A stretch of DNA of 64,000 nucleotides from Scytalidium lignicola (Eukaryota > Ascomycota > Leotiomycetes), in NCBI GenBank assembly GCA_002812745.2, contig NCSJ02000048.1, positions 1 through 64,000 on the forward strand, given 5' to 3'. Shown here in pieces: positions 58,169-64,000 of this stretch. The position numbers and the translations under genes were made by a program. Numbering within the stretch: the first letter of the stretch is position 1; each line of letters opens with the position of its first letter. The notes under the pieces are model-generated. The model saw only the letters and a list, made by a program, of their open reading frames with translations, made no database searches and had not been told where the DNA came from.

Positions 58169-58440
58169 GGTGAAATATGTTTTTATAAAAAGGAATGGGG
58201 AACTGGATAGGAGTTTGGGAAATGGATTGGGTAGGATACCCCCAGTTTCACGGTCTTCCAGGACTGGGACGGACATGGGTTTTGGGGGGTTCTTTGCTAT
58301 TAGATACCAATTTCATCATGATTTTACGATTTTACTATGTTTGATATATATTTTCACATACGCATTTATCTCAACAGATGTGATCCCCCTTAGAGCAAAT
58401 ATGCTTATGAATGATAAACCCAATTAAACCCGTAGTCCCA

Positions 58441-61400
58441 TCAAAAGTTTTCGACCGCCCTAAATCCTACGCCCGGTATCTTACTCCTTAATGCCAAACT
58501 GCTGCAAACCACAGAGATGCTACTACAAGCCATAGCCAAACTAGCCCAAACCGGATCCAATCTAACATGGCTGCCATTGCTCACAACCGGATACAGTACA
58601 CCAGCCGCCACTGGCAATGCAATGAGATTATACACTAACGCCCAACCAAAATTGAATTTGATCCGTCTGAACACTATCCTGGAAAGATCAATCAAGGTGA
58701 CCAGAGATATAAGGTTGCTAGATACAAGCACAAACTCCGCGGAGGAAATTGCAATATCAGAGCCAGATCCTATGGCTATTCCGAGGTCCGCCGTTGTCAA
58801 GGCCGGGGAATCGTTTATACCATCTCCTACCATGGCAATCATAGCTCGTTGGTCGGCGTATTCCTTGCGTCCAGTACGCTTCTTGAGAGATTTCTGCAAA
58901 TACTGGATCTTTTCGGCCTTTTGGCTAGGCAAAACGCCAGCGATGATATTGTCTTGGTCGATACCCACTTGGGCACCTATTGCCGATGCAGTAAGGTAGT
59001 TATCCCCAGACAGCATCCAGACTTGGACGTTCCGCTTGCGGAGGGCGGTGATGATCTTTGGTGCTTCAGGTCGAATAGGGTCTGAAATTGAGAACATGGC
59101 TGCAAGGTGCCAGCTCGATTGGGACTCCTTGCTACTTTGGCTTTCGGCTGACGATTTGATGCTCACTGCCGCTAGAGCGACAGATTTCCCTTGGGATTTC
59201 CAGCTATTTAGTGTTGAAATGGCAGTTGGTGGAATATGAACCGCCTTGTCCAAAAGTAACTGTTCGTTGCCAACAAGTAGTTCTACCTCTTCGGCCGGTG
59301 ATTTTAGAGAGAAGCTCCCCATCATTCCCTTTCCTGCAATTTCTTCGACCTTTGCCACATCCAATCCTTCGGCATCCTTGCTCTTGCAGAACGACACCAA
59401 AGCTTTGGCAACGGTATGGCTGCTGTTGAGCTCGACAGAGTTGACAATACCTAGGATCCTCTTCTCAAAGGAAGGAGCGTGTTCGAATTTAATAGCATCG
59501 CTAAACATCTCAAAGTCTGTAACAATAGGCTCTCCGCCAAGAGTAAGTGTGCCAGTCTTGTCAAACACAACACAATCAAGCTTGCTGGCCTTCTCGAAGG
59601 CCTCACCTCCAGACTTCACAAGAATGCCATGCTTAGCAGCCAGACCACCTCCAACAAACAACGCAGTTGGCGCAGCAAGCGCAAGTCCACACGGACAAGC
59701 AACAACAAATACTGCAATAGCGAACTGTAGAGACCAAGCTACCCAACCACCGGTATCGTCCCCTCTGTATTCCAATGGAAGAGTACCAGAATAGCCCAAA
59801 GCCAGCCAAATAATCCATGTAAGAATAGCAATAACAGTGACAAAAGGTACGAAGTATCCAGTCAATTTGTCCGCGATACGCTCCATTGGTGCTCGACGTG
59901 TTTGACCTTCTCGGACTGCCTGAACAATTTGATCAAGCATTGAGGATCCAGGGACACCGGTGATCTTGATAGAAATCGGCGAGACGGAGTTTATTGTCCC
60001 AGAGAATACCTCATCTCCGACAGATTTCTTGACAGGTTTTGATTCACCGGTGAGGCTAGACTCATCAAATCTTGTTTCGCCTTGTATAACGGTTCCATCA
60101 CAAGGTGGAGAACCACCTTGCAGCACTCTCACTATATCACCAAACTCAAGGAGGTCCACGTTGACTTTTTGGAGATTCTCGCCTTGCGTCTTTTGGGCTG
60201 CTAATTGCTCTGTGACAGCATCGTTAGTCGATATATCGTTAGAAGCAGGCACAACCAGAAGAGCCTCTGTCGGTCGTAATTTGCCTAGCATAGCAACCGC
60301 ATCCCCAGTCTTAGCCTTGCTATATGATTCAATTAAACGGCCTATAAGTAGAAAAAGTGTCAAAAATACAACCGAGTCGAAGTAAAAAGCGCTGTTGTTT
60401 GGATGTGCAGGTGGATGGACTCCAGCAGCGATTAGCTGAGCCACAGATGAGATATATGCAATGGAAGTTCCCAGCGACATTAACATATTCATGCTACCAA
60501 ATCGATAAAATCGTTGAAGCATGGGTGTCGTGCTTCCCGGTCTCCAGATAGAGCGAACCTCCTTTAATGCTCGCGTGTGGAAGACGTCAGCACATAGGAA
60601 GTAAACTGGTGTTGCCATAATGAAAAGAGCCCACTGTGAACGACTAACTCCAGCACGCAAGGGGTGGTCTAGGAATTGTCGGCCAGAGTTGCTGGATGGG
60701 ACTAGACTCATATAGATAACACCAATGATGAGAGTTGGGATAGCGATGATTGCTGTTACGATGACTCGTATTAGAATCCTTTGCCGTTCCCGAGCATGAA
60801 TTTTTCGAGATCTTTCCTCGAGTGTGGGAGGGTGATATATTGATGGTTCAATCGATTCATCTACAGACGAAATCTCAGACATGATATCTCTGATGGTGAA
60901 CTCAGGAACATGAGGAGTATAGGCGATTTTCAAGATTGGGTCTTGCAGTGTTGCCTCTCTCTCGACCGTAACAGAAGCTCCAAAAGACTCCAATGCATCC
61001 AGTATCCGACGAGGACAGTGTTCACAGTACATTCCATCAATGAGAATCTCCACTGTCCTTATTCGTTTCTGACCTTCTGCTGTCTGTTTTTTGAGTTGTT
61101 GAGTGTTGATAACAGTATCTACTGTCGCCTCATACCCAATATCTTCAATAGCTTCAACAACATCTGCCTTGTGCTCCTCGCCAACAAAGTCAACAGTGGC
61201 ACTATTAGCAATAAGATTGACGGAGACATTCTTGATCCAAGGTTTCTTTTGAAGTTCTTCGGTGATTGTGACAACACACGCAGCACAGGTCATTCCGCCA
61301 ACTGCAAGAGAAACTCGCCATATATCCTCACTGTTGTCCGTATCAACAACTACTAACTTGTTGCCACTCTCTGAGAGTGGCGTTTTCTTTGTCGATTCTA

Positions 61401-61944
61401 AGCTAGATCGTCGTTCTCCGCCGATAGAAGAATCCTGTGAGGGCTTTGAAGAAAATCCATATGAAAATTTCTTTTCACCCTGTTCCTTGCGGCATTGTTC
61501 ACAGTTCTGTATATGCCTCTTCATCTGCTTATTTCTTGCTGTAGCAGGTGATTTGTTTGCTGATCTCCATCTGTTGAGGAGCTGATCCAAATAGCCACTC
61601 TCATCACTTGCGAGAGTAGATTTCCCTTTTGGATTCTGTCCAACTGCATCCTCTGACATGACATCGGAAATATAGAATCCCGCCTCTTCAAGAGCATCGC
61701 TCATCCGCCTCACTGACAATGACTTATCATGCTGGATAGTCACCCATGATGTGACAAGAGATGGGGAGACGGATATTGGTTTTGGTTCCAGCTCGTATAA
61801 TAATTCTTGTATATGAGAAACACAAGAGGGACAGTGTATATTTGATAGAAGGAATGAAGTTGTGACAGCTTGTGAATGGGAACTAGAACTGGCCGGGGTT
61901 TTGACCTCAAGCTGAGACAGCTTGACCCCAGTTTCGGTATCCAT
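58441..61944 (-). CDS. Copper-exporting P1B-type ATPase with three HMA domains, intronless
   Basis: 1167-residue Cu+ pump. Three heavy-metal-associated domains carry Cys pairs: C38/C41 (IHCPSC), C220/C223 (GMTCAAC) and C307/C310 (GMYCEHC). A further Cys pair occurs at C148/C151 (NCEQC). Eight helices include the metal path CPC (about 750; VVACPCGLALAAPT). The actuator has SLTGESKPV (about 631), the phosphorylation site is DKTGT (about 795), and the hinge is MVGDGINDSPAL (about 1040). Fungal relatives either load copper into Golgi enzymes (Ccc2) or export it for resistance (CrpA); the sequence does not decide. The large size and extra Cys pair fit either. No introns, unlike most neighbours. 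Confidence 0.94.
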   Translation of the reverse strand: MDTETGVKLSQLEVKTPASSSSHSQAVTTSFLLSNIHCPSCVSHIQELLYELEPKPISVSPSLVTSWVTIQHDKSLSVRRMSDALEEAGFYISDVMSEDAVGQNPKGKSTLASDESGYLDQLLNRWRSANKSPATARNKQMKRHIQNCEQCRKEQGEKKFSYGFSSKPSQDSSIGGERRSSLESTKKTPLSESGNKLVVVDTDNSEDIWRVSLAVGGMTCAACVVTITEELQKKPWIKNVSVNLIANSATVDFVGEEHKADVVEAIEDIGYEATVDTVINTQQLKKQTAEGQKRIRTVEILIDGMYCEHCPRRILDALESFGASVTVEREATLQDPILKIAYTPHVPEFTIRDIMSEISSVDESIEPSIYHPPTLEERSRKIHARERQRILIRVIVTAIIAIPTLIIGVIYMSLVPSSNSGRQFLDHPLRAGVSRSQWALFIMATPVYFLCADVFHTRALKEVRSIWRPGSTTPMLQRFYRFGSMNMLMSLGTSIAYISSVAQLIAAGVHPPAHPNNSAFYFDSVVFLTLFLLIGRLIESYSKAKTGDAVAMLGKLRPTEALLVVPASNDISTNDAVTEQLAAQKTQGENLQKVNVDLLEFGDIVRVLQGGSPPCDGTVIQGETRFDESSLTGESKPVKKSVGDEVFSGTINSVSPISIKITGVPGSSMLDQIVQAVREGQTRRAPMERIADKLTGYFVPFVTVIAILTWIIWLALGYSGTLPLEYRGDDTGGWVAWSLQFAIAVFVVACPCGLALAAPTALFVGGGLAAKHGILVKSGGEAFEKASKLDCVVFDKTGTLTLGGEPIVTDFEMFSDAIKFEHAPSFEKRILGIVNSVELNSSHTVAKALVSFCKSKDAEGLDVAKVEEIAGKGMMGSFSLKSPAEEVELLVGNEQLLLDKAVHIPPTAISTLNSWKSQGKSVALAAVSIKSSAESQSSKESQSSWHLAAMFSISDPIRPEAPKIITALRKRNVQVWMLSGDNYLTASAIGAQVGIDQDNIIAGVLPSQKAEKIQYLQKSLKKRTGRKEYADQRAMIAMVGDGINDSPALTTADLGIAIGSGSDIAISSAEFVLVSSNLISLVTLIDLSRIVFRRIKFNFGWALVYNLIALPVAAGVLYPVVSNGSHVRLDPVWASLAMACSSISVVCSSLALRSKIPGVGFRAVENF

Positions 61945-62952
61945 GATGATAGACTTCTTGCGAAGTTGACCACTATGGATCTATTTTCACGACTGACAAA
62001 ATAGAAGATGTCTTATAGAAATTATTCCTACGATGTTCTCATGGCTATATTAATATACCTGTCATCAAATTATCAAATGCAGTTAGATGTCGTAAGGTAC
62101 TAAGCTGCTAAGATCATAGCGTGGCGATTTGACGCACAAAAAGCGCAAACCCGTGCAAAGAGCGCATCGAGAGGACGTGTAATCTCACCGCAAGTCACAC
62201 TAATCCACCATGTAAAGGGAGCAGTGACAAATCCCGAGAGTGTTCTGATCATTTATCAACCTACCAGAAGCTCCTGGACTCAACTAAGCATTGGACTATT
62301 GAAGTCGTTTGTAAAGTTGTGATGTCATTAAAAATAAAGAGTGTGGTAAGGCGTTGAAGATTGATGTACGCAGCAGACAAGACATTCGGTGGTTACGGTG
62401 CCATGCAGTGAGTGCTAAGGCGAGGTCCATTTGCCTGTATTCGTAAGTATACAGGTACATCATAAAAATCTCAGCAAATATTAATATTATCCTGCTTGAA
62501 AACAGTACATTGTAGCTATGATCATTCCTAATTAATTACGAACGTGCATGAAATAGGTTACACCGGAATCACGTTTTACATATCGCAAGCGTGTTAAACG
62601 AGGTATCCTTTTAATCATTTCTAAAGAATATTAAAAACCAAGAGTTAAATTACTATGAAAGGCAGATCGTCAATAATCGCCGCATCAACCAAGCCTACTC
62701 CTGTCCACCTACCAGAATCCTCACTAATTATTTTCTCGCCACGATTCTTATCAGAGACAGTTAGAAGGGCGATTCTAGGTTCGAATGGACCGAATAATAA
62801 CTATGGCCTATGCAGCCCTTCAGTCTCCACTCATGCATTGCCATATAAAGGTTAACAAAACATATTGTGTCATTTGTCAATATTCTATCGCCGGGGGAGA
62901 AATAGTATTAGCAAGTATGTGGAAACTGTACTCTGAACATGTGTGAATCTAA
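61945..62952. other. Intergenic, AT-rich
   Basis: Upstream region of the copper pump followed by AT-rich DNA. A small frame at 62655-62855 has no recognisable content. Confidence 0.5.
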
Positions 62953-63558
62953 AATAAAGGATCAATAGTATTTGGAAATTCGAAGACTGCCGAGCACACA
63001 GGCCCAGCACTGTTATTCAAATTCCCTACGTACCAGTACAACTTCATCTATGCCACCATCTACACGAATAATAGAAGGAAGACATGGCGTCTGTGTCACT
63101 ATTCCCCATGCTCGACGTGCTCGACATCACCAGGGGCATTCGTCTTCCACAGGGATTGTTTCTGGTTCGCAAAGCGCAAACTTCCAACTCTCAGCCTATC
63201 TTACATTTGGCATGCAGGGTTCTGGTCGAGTCCATGGGCAGAGGAATCTCGAGCTGTTTGGGATTTCTCCGTATTGGCTACTTATACGGATCCTGAGATG
63301 AGTACCACTGATATTATAAAACTGCTTAAAAGATTACCACCCGAACTTTGCCAATTGGTTGCAAGCTACTGCCCTGAGTCCCTTTTATGGAGATATGGTG
63401 CTGCTGTCGTATGGTCTCCGAAGGATTTCCCCCGGCCCAAATAGGGCAAGCCCGTTACGTTATTGCCTGGTTTGCTACACCCAGTGGCCAAGACCTAGCT
63501 ACAAATTTGGGATAGGTGTTCTCATCCATACCCTAAAGATCACCTGTGACATCTAATT
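62953..63558 (+). pseudogene. Relic of an F-box-like fungal protein
   Basis: One frame is open from 62953 to a TAG at 63442 and reads as natural protein throughout: EHTGPALLFKFPTYQYNFIYATIY, WRLCHYSPCSTCSTSPGAFVFHRDCFWFAKRKLPTLSLSYIWHAGFWSSPW, then LLKRLPPELCQLVASYCPESLLWRYGAAVVW, which resembles an F-box-type motif. Two more stops follow. No ATG occurs before 63297 in this frame, so the start is missing or in a lost exon. It resembles a lineage of fungal proteins with a Cys-rich N-terminus before an LP-x-E-L helix. Stops could come from CAG. Confidence 0.5.
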
Positions 63559-64000
63559 ATCATATATACACCAGTACATTCTATGGCAGGACATATATAC
63601 TAAAGCGAGTATATCGGTTACCGTTACTGCAGAGCCAGGAGATGCAGTTTTGGGTCTTGATGCGGGTTCGTGTTTAAGAGAACGTCCTTTGGGTGAGCTA
63701 ATAGACTCTGTAACTATTGATATCTTTTCAGTAATCGACGCATATATTACTCTCAAGTCGTACACTGGCACGCTTGGGCTGAATATTTGCTCCACAATAC
63801 TGAGGCAGACAAGGTTGCTCGACCCTGCACCAGCGCTATACTTAATAGCACTGATTGAATGCCATGCTGAGATTTTTCAAGATCGTTCATATTAACGCAC
63901 CAACCATGCTATAACTCAAGCCATCATATTTAAATCTGCTGAAGGCCAAGGTAGAAAATCTACGAATTCTTGATTATGAATGGAGATGGACGGGGGTGTA
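63559..64000. other. End of window, unassigned
   Basis: A plus-strand frame (63650-63895) has even composition (LDAGSCLRERPLGELIDSVT...) and might be a further piece of the same relic. The family is not recognised and no start or splice is convincing. Confidence 0.35.

Noticed and set aside
1..64000. CRISPR arrays, transposons with terminal repeats, or a secondary-metabolite cluster
   Set aside because: No spaced direct repeats, no transposase or reverse transcriptase fragments and no PKS/NRPS domains were seen on either strand.

Overview
The window looks like nuclear DNA of a filamentous ascomycete (Pezizomycotina). Most genes are split by short introns (about 41-140 nt) with GT..AG ends and CTAAC/CTGAC-type branch points, and the gene set is typical of moulds. 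Overall resemblance suggests Leotiomycetes, but that placement is an impression, not a measurement. All gene models were assembled by hand from reading frame, splice signals and protein-family continuity. Eighteen single N bases, mostly beside homopolymers, and a few apparent homopolymer overcalls suggest flow-type sequencing, and several 'broken' genes read through once one base is discounted.

Layout: 0-2.6 kb holds no gene I can support. From 2.6 to 16.3 kb: SIRT5-like sirtuin (+), membrane-anchored GH5 exo-beta-1,3-glucanase (-), branched-chain 2-oxoacid dehydrogenase E1-beta (+), small RING protein (+), cytochrome b5 (-, three exons), F-actin capping protein alpha (-, seven exons), DUF3500 protein (+). 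From 16.8 to 23.1 kb: an 1108-residue protein with an ataxin-10-like C-terminal part (-) and a Mam3/CNNM-type DUF21-CBS membrane protein (-). From 24.1 to 35.7 kb: an unrecognised 279-residue protein (+), a roadblock-like protein (-), two-domain glyoxalase I (+), D-3-phosphoglycerate dehydrogenase (+), a BTB protein (-) and a long disordered protein (-).

About 35.7-40.9 kb is a decayed stretch. It holds a protein-kinase pseudogene (+), a relic of a secreted 5'-nucleotidase-like phosphoesterase (-) and a third unrecognised relic (-). Most premature stops are TAA/TAG where CAA/CAG or TGG is plausible, as expected from C-to-T mutation such as RIP. It ends at an intact Na+/phosphate symporter (Pho89 type, +).

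From 43.5 to 62 kb the genes are conserved housekeeping genes: BiP/Kar2 (-, signal peptide and HDEL), Hbs1 (-), Vps27 (-), a Doa4/Ubp-type rhodanese-USP deubiquitinase (+), a small membrane protein (+) and a three-HMA copper P-type ATPase (-). Vps27 and the Doa4-like enzyme are divergent neighbours, and their yeast counterparts act in the same endosomal (ESCRT/MVB) sorting route. The last 2 kb is AT-rich with another broken reading frame.

I see no new defence, mobile or biosynthetic system. The most interesting signals are the gene graveyard, the zinc-ribbon/ataxin-10 giant, the split-ORF glucanase with its basic-acidic tail, the RING domain with an altered last ligand, and three unrelated intergenic decamer repeat arrays.
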